A DNA stretch of 64,000 nucleotides from DAOUET01 sp034430155 (lineage in GTDB: Bacteria; Chloroflexota; Anaerolineae; Anaerolineales; UBA4823). A program made the position numbers and the translations under genes. Positions 16,720-24,911 of the stretch are shown here, piece after piece. The DNA lies in the NCBI GenBank assembly GCA_034430155.1, contig DAOUET010000057.1:62001-126000 (forward strand). Direction: 5' to 3'. Within the stretch, counting starts at the first letter, position 1, and the number at the start of each line of letters is the position of its first letter. The notes below the pieces were generated by a model that saw nothing but the letters and a program-made list of their open reading frames with translations, was not told the DNA's origin and searched no databases.

Positions 16720-16809
16720 TAGGACTTACGCAGTTGGTGGGAGGATGGGGGTGATTGGGCGGGCGTTGCCCAAACACCCCCGATTTTCCCCTAAACTGCG
16801 TAACTACTA
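16720..16809. mobile_element. MITE-like palindromic element, copy 1 (90 bp)
   Basis: The element begins TAGGACTTACGCAGTT, and its other end, read on the opposite strand, is TAGTAGTTACGCAGTT, so the 16-base terminal inverted repeats match at 14 positions. It is flanked by direct CCAGT repeats. The inside is also self-complementary: GGGAGGAT can pair with ATTTTCCC using G-U pairs, and GGGGGTG-TTGGGC pairs with GCCCAA-CACCCCC around a GGGCGTT loop. It encodes no protein. A second copy with the same length lies at 54291-54380. It is non-autonomous; the transposase that moves it is not in this window, and I cannot assign its family. Confidence 0.85.
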
Positions 16810-16826
16810 CCAGTAATAATCTCATC

Positions 16827-17672
16827 GTGGTAACAATATTGAAGGCAATCTCAAAACCTACCCGGAAAAAATACACTAATCCCTCCTCACCGGCCAGACC
16901 GGGCGAGGAGGGGTTGTTTCAAATTCCACTAGATCGCCGTGTCATTGTGTTCAAAGGTCGTCCACTCCGCTGGCAGGATTTATTTTTTGTTTTTATCCCA
17001 GCTACAGCGGCAGTTTTCTCCCCTTTGGGGTATGGATTTTGGCGGGCGTATTATGGATATTCTCAGTTTGGCCCAACAGCAGCTGAGGCCTGGAGCCGGC
17101 CCTGGTTCTTATTAGCTGCATTCAGCACACTTCTGTTGCTGCTTTTAGCTCTGATCCGTATCAATATTGCCCATAAATTTATCGTTCTTCGTGAAAATGG
17201 TCTTCATATCCATCTTTCCCCTCTTAAAGATCACACTTTTACTTGGTCTCAAATATCGGGGATTTCATTCGAAATCAAGCGGGTTCGATTCCTTGGGTTC
17301 ACGCTTCAATCCAAAAAAAATGCTAAGATTTACCATAATCTCGGACAGCCAATACAATTCGGAAACGAGATTCAAGGCCTAACCTATCTCGTCCAGGAGA
17401 TTAAGCATCGATTGTACCCTCGTTTATGGTCGGCTCTCGAAAATGATCTCCATAAGGGCTCATGGCTATTTTTTGGTGAAATTGGTCTCCATCGAGAAGG
17501 GTTGAAAATCAAAAAAGTGCGCTACCCTTGGGAGAAGGTCAAACACGTTAGCGTCAAGTCCGGAAATGTGGTGGTAGAATTGACCGACAATCACCGTCTG
17601 AATCTGGCAATTTTCCGCATCCCTAACATCGAACTTCTATTTCAATTAATTGAACGGGGGATCAACCTATGA
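16827..17672 (+). CDS. DUF6585-like membrane protein (function unknown)
   Basis: The protein has a polar N-terminus and two membrane helices (WQDLFFVFIPATAAVFSPLGYGF and WFLLAAFSTLLLLLLALIRINIA). Two PH-like beta segments follow, the second containing YPWEKVKHVSVKSGNVVVELTD. This architecture resembles the DUF6585 family, whose role is unknown. The start is uncertain. The frame stays open through the MITE to 16755, but those codons are transposon sequence. I choose GTG 16827, which follows an AATAAT box by 6 bases; TTG 16839 or GTG 16947 are alternatives. The hairpin at 16881-16912 would lie inside the coding region if this start is right. The next gene encodes a lipoprotein. Confidence 0.65.
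   Translation: MVTILKAISKPTRKKYTNPSSPARPGEEGLFQIPLDRRVIVFKGRPLRWQDLFFVFIPATAAVFSPLGYGFWRAYYGYSQFGPTAAEAWSRPWFLLAAFSTLLLLLLALIRINIAHKFIVLRENGLHIHLSPLKDHTFTWSQISGISFEIKRVRFLGFTLQSKKNAKIYHNLGQPIQFGNEIQGLTYLVQEIKHRLYPRLWSALENDLHKGSWLFFGEIGLHREGLKIKKVRYPWEKVKHVSVKSGNVVVELTDNHRLNLAIFRIPNIELLFQLIERGINL
16881..16912 (+). terminator. GC-rich hairpin, possible terminator or attenuator
   Basis: CCCTCCTC and GAGGAGGG form a perfect 8-bp stem that is extended by CCGG/CCGG inside, followed by GTTGTTTC. It could end transcription from the upstream DUF35 operon. It could equally be ordinary coding sequence for a Pro/Glu-rich N-terminus of the 16827-17672 protein. The weak T-run keeps confidence low. Confidence 0.35.
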
Positions 17673-17740
17673 GGCTCTTCAAGACTGTGACTTCAAACAC
17701 CCGCATACCCCCAAAAACTTCACCACAACCTGGAATTCCA

Positions 17741-20236
17741 ATGCACATCAACCGGCGTTTGATACCATTAATTATGCTGCTGGTAAGTTTGAGCTTTGCA
17801 TGCAACACCAGCATTTTCAGCAGCCCGACATCGACAGAACCCGGCCCGCCTCCCACTCAACCCGCTACTCCCATGCCAGAGGCAATGATCACTTTTCATG
17901 TGCAGCTGCCCTCCTATACACCCTTGAGACAACCCATCCAACTCAACGTGCTGGATGAAGTCACTGGTCTGGCGTTGAATGTAAGGCGTTTTGATATGCA
18001 AGCTGAAGATGACTTCCATTACACCATCAGCCTCCCCTTTCCGGTTGGTACGATCATAAAATACCGTTACTCTCGTCAAGGGAACTATACTTCTCTGGAG
18101 CAAACCTCCAATAAAAGTCCTGTCCGATATCGGCTTTACTATGTCGAAGGTCCTGGGGTCGTTCAAGACGTTGTCAGTGCTTGGAGTGACACTGCTTTTA
18201 GTGGCCCTACTGGGCGTATCAAAGGTCAGGCTATAGATTCCGTGGCTGGTACTCCTATCCCAAACCTCTTAATTACAGCTGCGGGAAATCAAACCCTGAC
18301 CGCTTCGGATGGCTCTTTTACCCTGGAAGGCCTGCCTGCCGGTACCCATAATCTGGTGGGATATGCCATGGACGGTTCATACCGAACCTTCCAACAGGGT
18401 GCGGTTGTAGCTGCCGAATCGACCACTGAAGCGACTTTAAGATTATCCGCAACTCCGTTGGTTACCGTGATCTTCACTGTTATTGTCCCCGACGATACGA
18501 TGCCCGCTGTTCCTATTCGCATTGCAGGCAATCTATCTCAAATGGGTAATACTTTCGCAGATTTATCCGGTGGAATAAATGTCTTGGCTTCTCGTATGCC
18601 GGTCTTGGTGCCCTTGCCAGATGGGCGCTACAACATCTCTCTAAAACTACCAGCTGGCGCGCATATCAATTACAAATACACCTTAGGTGATGGTTTCTGG
18701 AACGCTGAACACAAAAAAAATGGGGAATTCAAACTACGTCAATTGATTGTCCCGGAAACAAACACACTTATTGAAGACCTTATCGAATCCTGGGGGAGTG
18801 ATACTAATGGGCCTATCCTCTTCGACCTGGCGGTCCCAGCCGATACACCACCCAATGATATCGTCTCCATTCAATTTAATCCTTACGGATGGACCGAGCC
18901 GATCCCAATGTGGTTCCTCGAGCAGAACCATTGGGTATATGTTCTATACAGCCCGTTGAACATATTTGATAAATTTGGTTATCGTTACTGTCGTAATGAC
19001 CAATGTGGCAGCGCCGATGATGCCCAAACATTTGGGGATGATAGTTTCGGTCGCATAATCCAAAATTCGCAAGGACCTCAAACTAAAAAAGATTCGGTCG
19101 ATGCGTGGTATTGGTTTAATACTACCGTAAATTCCCAGACAATCCCAACACCTAACGTGAACCCACACGGAGAGAATTTCATGGCGGGTTTTGAATTTCA
19201 AAACTCATACCATCCCACCTGGACACCGCGTATGCCAGTGACTCTCAAAGAGATCGAATCGACCGGAGCCAATTGGGTCCTCCTTTCCCCCTCCTGGACT
19301 TACACCCGACAAACGCCCCCCATCCTCGAACAGGTTCCAGGCAGCGATCCATTATGGGGAGACCTCACCACAACCATTGATCGTGCTCATGCCTTTGGAT
19401 TAAATGTCGCCATTTTCCCGAGCATTCACTTTCCACTTGACATGAATGAATGGTGGGCTGGTGCTCCGCGTGATTTCGCCTGGTGGCTGGTTTGGTTCGA
19501 ACATTACCGGATTTTTCTGATGCATCATGCCGATCTGGCGCAACGATCAGGAGCTCAAGCCCTTATCTTGGGAGGTGATTGGGTTGGCCCAGCTTTGCCG
19601 GACGCGCTTCTGTCGAACGATTCCCCCTCCGGGGTTCTGGCTGATGCGGAGGAACGTTGGCGTGATTTACTGAGTGAAGTTCGTCAGCACTACAACGGCA
19701 CGGTTATTTGGGCACTTCCCTTTACCGGTGAATTCCAAAATCTCCCGCAATTCTTGGACGCAATCGATCAGATTTATGTATTATGGTCGGCGCCCTTATC
19801 CAGCCAGGAGGGCGCTACTGAAGCGGAAATGCAAGCTGAAGCAGCCCGTTTAATGGATGACGGAATTAAACCATTACAGGAAAAAACCGGCATTCCCGTT
19901 ATCATCGCAGCATCTTATCCATCCGCAGATGGAGGCATCACTGGTTGCCTGCCCGACCCATTGGCAACCGTGGAGGCACGTTGCCTGAACCCGGATCTCC
20001 TTTCCCGACCTATGGCAGATATACCCACAATCTCTCTTGATCTAGAAGAACAAACCAGAGCATACAGCGCTTTGTTATCAGCCATTAATGAGAGAGACTG
20101 GGTTAGTGGGTTTACTTCTAGAGGATACTATGCCCCAGCTGCTCTCCAAGATAAATCTACATCCGTCCACGGCAAACCCGCTGAGATAGTGCTTTCTTAC
20201 TGGTTCAAGCGCTTGTTGATGCCGGTCTCTCCTTAA
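17741..20236 (+). CDS. Large surface lipoprotein with beta-sandwich modules and TIM-barrel-like domain
   Basis: The product is probably exported and lipid-anchored: MHINRRLIPLIMLLVSLSFAC is a lipoprotein signal with the lipobox LSFAC. A Pro/Thr-rich linker follows. Then come repeated starch-binding-like or E-set sandwich modules, each with an alternating pattern ending like HYTISLPFPVGTIIKYRY and YNISLKLPAGAHINYKYT. They flank a carboxypeptidase-regulatory-like domain (GRIKGQAIDSVAGTPIPNLLITAAG). The last 350 residues (from FMAGFEFQNSYHP) look like a glycoside-hydrolase TIM barrel, with aromatic-rich WWAGAPRDFAWWLVWFEHYR and ALILGGDW segments. A role in binding or cleaving glycans is an inference. 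The frame is open from 17669, but the signal peptide supports the ATG at 17741. Confidence 0.75.
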   Translation: MHINRRLIPLIMLLVSLSFACNTSIFSSPTSTEPGPPPTQPATPMPEAMITFHVQLPSYTPLRQPIQLNVLDEVTGLALNVRRFDMQAEDDFHYTISLPFPVGTIIKYRYSRQGNYTSLEQTSNKSPVRYRLYYVEGPGVVQDVVSAWSDTAFSGPTGRIKGQAIDSVAGTPIPNLLITAAGNQTLTASDGSFTLEGLPAGTHNLVGYAMDGSYRTFQQGAVVAAESTTEATLRLSATPLVTVIFTVIVPDDTMPAVPIRIAGNLSQMGNTFADLSGGINVLASRMPVLVPLPDGRYNISLKLPAGAHINYKYTLGDGFWNAEHKKNGEFKLRQLIVPETNTLIEDLIESWGSDTNGPILFDLAVPADTPPNDIVSIQFNPYGWTEPIPMWFLEQNHWVYVLYSPLNIFDKFGYRYCRNDQCGSADDAQTFGDDSFGRIIQNSQGPQTKKDSVDAWYWFNTTVNSQTIPTPNVNPHGENFMAGFEFQNSYHPTWTPRMPVTLKEIESTGANWVLLSPSWTYTRQTPPILEQVPGSDPLWGDLTTTIDRAHAFGLNVAIFPSIHFPLDMNEWWAGAPRDFAWWLVWFEHYRIFLMHHADLAQRSGAQALILGGDWVGPALPDALLSNDSPSGVLADAEERWRDLLSEVRQHYNGTVIWALPFTGEFQNLPQFLDAIDQIYVLWSAPLSSQEGATEAEMQAEAARLMDDGIKPLQEKTGIPVIIAASYPSADGGITGCLPDPLATVEARCLNPDLLSRPMADIPTISLDLEEQTRAYSALLSAINERDWVSGFTSRGYYAPAALQDKSTSVHGKPAEIVLSYWFKRLLMPVSP

Positions 20237-20275
20237 AAACGCTTGATTTCAATCCTAATTGGGGAAAAGGGATTG

Positions 20276-20284
20276 TGGTATAAT
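20276..20284 (+). promoter_or_regulatory. Extended -10 promoter of the 20294 gene (leaderless)
   Basis: TGG TATAAT at 20276-20284 is followed by nine bases (TTTAAATGT) and the ATG at 20294. There is no Shine-Dalgarno sequence, so the mRNA leader would be 0-3 bases long. Confidence 0.62.
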
Positions 20285-20293
20285 TTTAAATGT

Positions 20294-20776
20294 ATGGATA
20301 ACGGGAATAAAGATCAGGAAATAAGAACTGCTGGATCTGATGTTGACCACTTGAAAGCTTCCCCGAGTACAGAAGAATTACGTCGCCAAAGACTAACCAT
20401 CATCGGTTTAGTAATTGGTGCCGTTGTTTTTCTAGTCTTAATGGTCTTGGCGATCATTTACCTCGCCAATCCGACAACACCAACGGGAAAGATCCGCGAT
20501 ATATTCATTATTTTTATGGCCTTGGGATTCCTGGTCCTTGGACTGGCATTGGTCATTTTGATCATCCAGCTAGCAACATTAATTAACTTATTGCAAAACG
20601 AGGTAAAACCGATCTTGGATTCGACCAACGAAACCGCCAACACGCTGCGTGGTACGGCAATATTTTTAAGCAACAACCTTGTCGATCCAGTGATCAAATT
20701 AAATGAGTATCTCGCTGGCTTACGCCGTATGTTTGAATTGGTAAACATTGGACGCAAGCGATCAAAAAGTAAATAG
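20294..20776 (+). CDS. Small membrane protein, function unknown
   Basis: The 160-residue protein has an acidic N-terminus (MDNGNKDQEIRTAGSDVDHL), two membrane helices (LTIIGLVIGAVVFLVLMVLA and FIIFMALGFLVLGLALVILI), and then an amphipathic segment LINLLQNEVKPILDSTNETANTLRGT. The DUF948-like helix pattern resembles proteins encoded beside YtxH in other bacteria, which fits its neighbour at 20797. I use the ATG at 20294 because it follows a -10 box by 9 nt; the frame is open upstream to 20243. It is 20 bases before the YtxH-like gene and probably forms a stress or envelope pair with it. Confidence 0.7.
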   Translation: MDNGNKDQEIRTAGSDVDHLKASPSTEELRRQRLTIIGLVIGAVVFLVLMVLAIIYLANPTTPTGKIRDIFIIFMALGFLVLGLALVILIIQLATLINLLQNEVKPILDSTNETANTLRGTAIFLSNNLVDPVIKLNEYLAGLRRMFELVNIGRKRSKSK

Positions 20777-20796
20777 ACAAGAAAGGAGTACAAGCG

Positions 20797-21201
20797 ATGG
20801 CAGAAAGAGATAGCGAATTTGGTGCCTTCATGGTCGGCTTTGTGATTGGGGGTTTGGTAGGCGCAGCGGTTGCCTTGTTGACCGCCCCACAATCAGGAGA
20901 AGAAACCCGCACGCTGATTCGAGATAAAAGTATCGAATTGAAAGATAAAGCTGCGGAAACCGCTGAAGAAGCTCGCCTTCGTGCAGAAAAAGCTGCAGAA
21001 GAGGCGCGCTCCCGCGCCGACGAGATGAGCAAGGAAGCCAAAGAACGAGCTGAACAACTGCGTGCTCGTGGGCAAGAAATTCTTGAAGATCAGAAGAAAC
21101 GCATTGAGTCTGGGAGAGAAAGGATTGAATCAGCCGTTAATGCCGGGGTAAAAGCTGCTAAGACCAAGAAAGACGATCTCACCAGTAGCATTAAAGGTTA
21201 A
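20797..21201 (+). CDS. YtxH-like protein with coiled coil
   Basis: YtxH-family proteins are small, stress-linked membrane proteins of unknown mechanism. The 134 residues begin with a glycine-rich membrane helix (FMVGFVIGGLVGAAVALLTAPQSGEETR), the family hallmark. A long charged helix follows, made of repeated Ala-Glu-Glu/Arg-Ala-Glu heptads (AEEARLRAEKAAEEARSRADE). AGAAAGGAGT stands before the ATG. A hairpin with a T-run after the stop marks the end of this transcript. Confidence 0.85.
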   Translation: MAERDSEFGAFMVGFVIGGLVGAAVALLTAPQSGEETRTLIRDKSIELKDKAAETAEEARLRAEKAAEEARSRADEMSKEAKERAEQLRARGQEILEDQKKRIESGRERIESAVNAGVKAAKTKKDDLTSSIKG

Positions 21202-21227
21202 TATTTCTCAATGACAGTTCCTACATA

Positions 21228-21259
21228 AAATGGGGTCGGTTGGTCCGGCCTCATTTTTT
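21228..21259 (+). terminator. Intrinsic terminator after the YtxH-like gene
   Basis: AAATGGGGTCGG pairs with CCGGCCTCATTT in RNA across all 12 positions, two of them G-U, around a TTGGT loop, and T6 follows. It overlaps the last codon of the convergent nnr gene, so it may serve both directions. Confidence 0.85.
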
Positions 21260-22882
21260 ATTATCTAAATCACTCATTACGACTGCAACCGCATCCAGTA
21301 CATCTCCCGCCAGCACAGAAGCTGAGGTCCCTAATCTCCGCGATGCCCGTATCCCAGCCTGACCATGGATCCAGCACCCACTTACTGCCGCCTGGTAAGC
21401 TCCGACTCCCTGAGCCCGTAACCCTACAATTAGACCTGCGAGCACATCACCTGTGCCTGCCCGCGCCAGTGCGGCAGTTGCAACCGGAATCACCGTTATC
21501 CTTTCATCTGGAGCTGCCACGACGGTATGGGCGCCTTTAAGCACCACTACATGCCCCCATTTCTTCGCAAATCGTTGTGCCACCCCCAACCGGTCTGACT
21601 GTATCTCCTCAACAGAGAGACCAGTCATTATCGCCATTTCTCCAGGATGAGGCGTAAGTACTGCTGGAGCGGGTACAAAGGATTCCCAACCCGGAATACC
21701 AGCCAGCAATTTCAACCCATCCGCGTCGATTACTAAGGGAGGTAATTTGAGACCTCCTTCGGATGTTTCTCGTCGGTGAGAAGGAACGAATCCTATAGAT
21801 CCCCGGTGAATCTGGGCAGCTGCGCCAAATAAACTCGCCAAGAATTCCCTGGTCACCTCCTCCAGGCCAAATCCAGGTCCAATTAGCATGGCTGTCGGGC
21901 GGTCGAGGTTCTTGGCTAACACATCAACAGCACCTTCTGTAATTGCACCTAGCTCGTGCGGGAGCAGTAGCCAGGTAGCTTCTGGAAAATGACCCGCCAA
22001 GGCTGCATGCAAAGGAGCTGGGATACCGAGGGTAACTAAGCCTGTACCAACCCGGTACGCAGCTTTTCCAGCCAGCAACACTGCACCGGTATAGTTAATC
22101 GACCCTGCTAGGATCAATGTGGTCCCAAAAGTGCCTTTGTGTGACTCGGTCGGACGGGCAGGTAGAGATGCTCGTACTGTCTCAAAATCAGCCACGTATC
22201 GCTTGATATTCCGCCAGGTTTTTTCATCTTTTAACCCAATTGCAACGACCTGCAGCTCGCCCACCAGTTTGTTGGCTGGGTATTTCAATAATCCAGTTTT
22301 TACAGCAGCCATGGTAACCGTGAGATCAGCCGGGATGCATTCGGGAGCAACCTCCCCCTTATCGCAATCTACACCTGATGGACAATCCACTGCCACGACA
22401 AACGGAGGGCTATCCATGCCTACTATCAACTGGCGAACAGCATTCAAGGCCTCAGCCAATTTACCCCGCAACGGCAATTTAATCCCGGTTCCTAGAACCC
22501 CATCCAAAACCACCTGATTAGCCTTTAGTAAAGATACCAATTCCCCAAAATCATTGCCTTTTTCCAGCGACTTGACTGCTCCACCAGCCTCTTGTAATCT
22601 CTTAATAAGGGGATCGTCGACTGATCGTTTTCGAAAGACATAAGCGCTTGCTCTACAGCCATTTTCTACGAGATAAGTCAACGCGACTAAAGTATCCCCG
22701 CCATTATTCCCTGAACCTACCAAGCCCAAGACGCCTCGGTCTCCGATTGCTCCAAATCTCTGAAGAACCACTTGGGCCAATCCTTGACCAGCATTTTCCA
22801 TCATTTTTTCGAAGGATAACCCGCCTGCATCGGCCTCTTTCTCAACCGCCTGCATCTCTGCAATATCAACCAGTTTAATCAT
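21251..22882 (-). CDS. nnr: Bifunctional NAD(P)H-hydrate epimerase / ADP-dependent NAD(P)H-hydrate dehydratase
   Basis: This enzyme repairs damaged, hydrated NAD(P)H. The N-terminal half (about 1-215) is the epimerase, with MQAVEKEADAGGLSFEKMMENAG, the Rossmann motif GLVGSGNNGGDTLVAL and DGVLGTGIKLPLRG. The C-terminal half (about 230-543) is the ribokinase-like dehydratase, with HKGTFGTTLILAGS, VIDADGLKLLAG, LTPHPGEMAIMTG, VVLKGAHTVV and the nucleotide motif ARAGTGDVLAGLIVGLRAQG. The total of 543 residues is the normal fusion size. A 30-residue insertion around IHRGSIGFVPSHRRETSEGG interrupts the dehydratase before DADG. It ends convergently with the YtxH-like gene. Confidence 0.94.
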   Translation of the reverse strand: MIKLVDIAEMQAVEKEADAGGLSFEKMMENAGQGLAQVVLQRFGAIGDRGVLGLVGSGNNGGDTLVALTYLVENGCRASAYVFRKRSVDDPLIKRLQEAGGAVKSLEKGNDFGELVSLLKANQVVLDGVLGTGIKLPLRGKLAEALNAVRQLIVGMDSPPFVVAVDCPSGVDCDKGEVAPECIPADLTVTMAAVKTGLLKYPANKLVGELQVVAIGLKDEKTWRNIKRYVADFETVRASLPARPTESHKGTFGTTLILAGSINYTGAVLLAGKAAYRVGTGLVTLGIPAPLHAALAGHFPEATWLLLPHELGAITEGAVDVLAKNLDRPTAMLIGPGFGLEEVTREFLASLFGAAAQIHRGSIGFVPSHRRETSEGGLKLPPLVIDADGLKLLAGIPGWESFVPAPAVLTPHPGEMAIMTGLSVEEIQSDRLGVAQRFAKKWGHVVVLKGAHTVVAAPDERITVIPVATAALARAGTGDVLAGLIVGLRAQGVGAYQAAVSGCWIHGQAGIRASRRLGTSASVLAGDVLDAVAVVMSDLDNKK

Positions 22883-22954
22883 TCACTATTCCTCCCGAAG
22901 ATGTCTAATTTCCACTCGGGGAATTTTATCTGCACCATACCGGAAACCCCTGTG

Positions 22955-24820
22955 CTAATGAAAGGTATCGCCCGACCATAAATCTTCAATGAGCCAGTCG
23001 AGGCTTAATTCTTTTAGCTTACCTATTGTTGGGTAGCCTGTATTAGGATCCCAACCCCGGGCTTGATAATATGCCTCCAGCATCGCCTCCAGATCTGGCA
23101 CTAGACTGGCCTCTTGCTCCATATCATCACTATAAGGTTTCAACAAAGGTTTTGGCAATCGATCGTTTTCTCGGGTTAACCCTAACCGGTTGTTGATCAC
23201 TCGTTTTAGATTCCAGGCTCTTTCGCCAGCCTGTAGTAAATCATCAATCCCCCAATCCAGCCCACATGCAGTGTTTATCAGCTCGACGATCGATTCAGGG
23301 GGAACATTGGCAAAAATACACATTACCAGTGAGTTAAAGACCGTCCGCCAATTTTGATGTCGAGCCACATTAGCAGCTTTTTCTCGCCCAGCCCGAGCCG
23401 GAAAATATTCTAAACCCAAAGATTGCTCGGCCTGCCCAATATCAACAAGGAAATAATCCGATTGATTATGGCAAGCTCCCCGTGGTGAAGTCGCATAGAC
23501 TAACGCCATGCCCGAGGCACCCCTGGGATCATGGTATGGTATTTCCAGACCATTCACCTGAACCGCCTCATCCTCCACGCCGAACCTGCCTCCCAGTGAG
23601 CGTGCTCCTTCAGCCAGATAAACTCCAAATCCCTGTCGGCGGGCAGTTAAATGTATCATCTGTTCCACGGCGTCCGCATCCCCCCAATTCAACTCCAAAC
23701 CACCTGTATCCTCTTTATCAAGAATCCCTTTTTCGAACAGGGTGAAAGCCAGTCCAATCGTATTGCTCAGGCTGATCGTGTCCATGCCGTAGCGATCACA
23801 TAACTCGCCCAGACGAGTGATCACTACAGGATCGTCCAAACCCAAATTTGGGCCGAACCCCACCAGTGTCTCATACTCCGGTCCTTTACGCCTTTTCCCC
23901 TCATTTTGATCCTCGGGGAGGCTAACCACCCGCCCACAGGCGATCACACATCCGTGACAGGTACTAACGCCTTTTAAAATCGTATCTGCGATATCCGCTC
24001 CAGAAATTTTAATATTCTCATTTAAGGTACTCCTCTGGAAATAACGTTTGGGCATTTCTTTCAAATAATCGAAATATTCCGCACCACCTGCAGTACCTAA
24101 ATCATGAAACACCTGGGTATAAGAATTAATCCTCAGAGAACGGTTGGTTTCTGAACGGATTATGGAATATTTGGTTGGATCGACTACTGGAATGGCGCCA
24201 GAGCCCGCCACAGCAATAGCTTTGAGATTCTTCGATCCCATCACTGCGCCCATTCCCGTCCGACCGGCCACCCGCCCATGATCACACAATATCAATGCCA
24301 ATGAGATCATGCGCTCCCCAGCTGGCCCAATCGCGGCTATGCGGGCGTTCTTTTGATTTAAGTCGCTCTTTACCGCCATTTGTGTTTGGTAGGTATCCAG
24401 CCCCCAGATATGCCTGGCGGATCGCAGTTCCACCACAGTGGTTTCGGTTCCACCTCCATGTACCCACAAATAGATGGGCTCTTGCGCCCGTCCTGTAACC
24501 ATAATCCCATCATAACCCGTCTTGCGCAATTCTGGACCCCAAAATCCTCCACAATTTGACTCGCCCCATAAGCCAGTTGCCGGAGAGCGACCACAAATCA
24601 CAAACCGTCCTACTGCAGGTCCAGCTGTTCCAGAGAGCGGTCCATTTAATATAAGCAGGGGAGCCTGTGGTGATAAAGGATCCAGGTCTGGTACGATCTT
24701 GTCGTATAAGATACGTGCCGCCAGCGAGGCGCCACCTAAGAAATCATCTTCCCAGCTGGACGGCAGGTTCATTTCCCCAATCTTTCCGTTCGTCAGGTCT
24801 ACGGTTAAGATCGGTTGCAT
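22955..24820 (-). CDS. Aldehyde:ferredoxin oxidoreductase (tungsten type)
   Basis: This enzyme oxidises aldehydes to acids using ferredoxin, with a bis-pyranopterin tungsten (or molybdenum) cofactor and a [4Fe-4S] cluster. The 621 residues show the AOR N-terminal domain (GGASLAARILYD, GPLSGTAGPAVGRFVICGRSP, GFWGPELRKTGYDGIMVTGRA) and the pterin-binding middle (GRTGMGAVMGSKNLKAIAV). The cluster cysteines CHGCVIAC have a fourth Cys near the C-terminus in SLVMCIFAN. The segment EIPYHDPRGASGMAL is also conserved. Cofactor supply fits the moaC and moaDE genes at 4411-5655. Substrate specificity (aldehyde, formaldehyde, glyceraldehyde-3-phosphate, benzoyl-CoA) cannot be told from sequence. Confidence 0.92.
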   Translation of the reverse strand: MQPILTVDLTNGKIGEMNLPSSWEDDFLGGASLAARILYDKIVPDLDPLSPQAPLLILNGPLSGTAGPAVGRFVICGRSPATGLWGESNCGGFWGPELRKTGYDGIMVTGRAQEPIYLWVHGGGTETTVVELRSARHIWGLDTYQTQMAVKSDLNQKNARIAAIGPAGERMISLALILCDHGRVAGRTGMGAVMGSKNLKAIAVAGSGAIPVVDPTKYSIIRSETNRSLRINSYTQVFHDLGTAGGAEYFDYLKEMPKRYFQRSTLNENIKISGADIADTILKGVSTCHGCVIACGRVVSLPEDQNEGKRRKGPEYETLVGFGPNLGLDDPVVITRLGELCDRYGMDTISLSNTIGLAFTLFEKGILDKEDTGGLELNWGDADAVEQMIHLTARRQGFGVYLAEGARSLGGRFGVEDEAVQVNGLEIPYHDPRGASGMALVYATSPRGACHNQSDYFLVDIGQAEQSLGLEYFPARAGREKAANVARHQNWRTVFNSLVMCIFANVPPESIVELINTACGLDWGIDDLLQAGERAWNLKRVINNRLGLTRENDRLPKPLLKPYSDDMEQEASLVPDLEAMLEAYYQARGWDPNTGYPTIGKLKELSLDWLIEDLWSGDTFH

Positions 24821-24899
24821 AAGATCAATTTACTCCTTTTCAAAGGATATTATCGAAATATTCTCTATCTCATGCCTTTCCCGACTGACCGCATACAAG

Positions 24900-24905
24900 T
24901 ATACT
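24900..24905 (+). promoter_or_regulatory. -10 box of the GNAT gene (leaderless)
   Basis: TATACT at 24900-24905 stands six bases (TCAATT) before the ATG at 24912, the same geometry as at moaC. No -35 match and no ribosome binding site are visible. Confidence 0.58.
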
Positions 24906-24911
24906 TCAATT

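Noticed and set aside
16755..16826. TTG start of the DUF6585-like frame within the palindromic element
   Set aside because: These codons belong to the inserted transposable element, not to an ancestral protein; a start after it is more plausible.
17278..17300. A GGTTCGATTCC segment resembling the T-arm of a tRNA
   Set aside because: It lies inside the DUF6585-like gene, and no acceptor stem, D-arm or anticodon arm fits around it.
22119..22517. Plus-strand frame of 132 codons
   Set aside because: It is antisense to nnr, whose own domains cover the region completely.
24522..24911. Upstream extension of the GNAT frame by 130 codons
   Set aside because: The extension is antisense to the AOR gene and has no GNAT-like sequence; the -10 box and the fold place the start at 24912.
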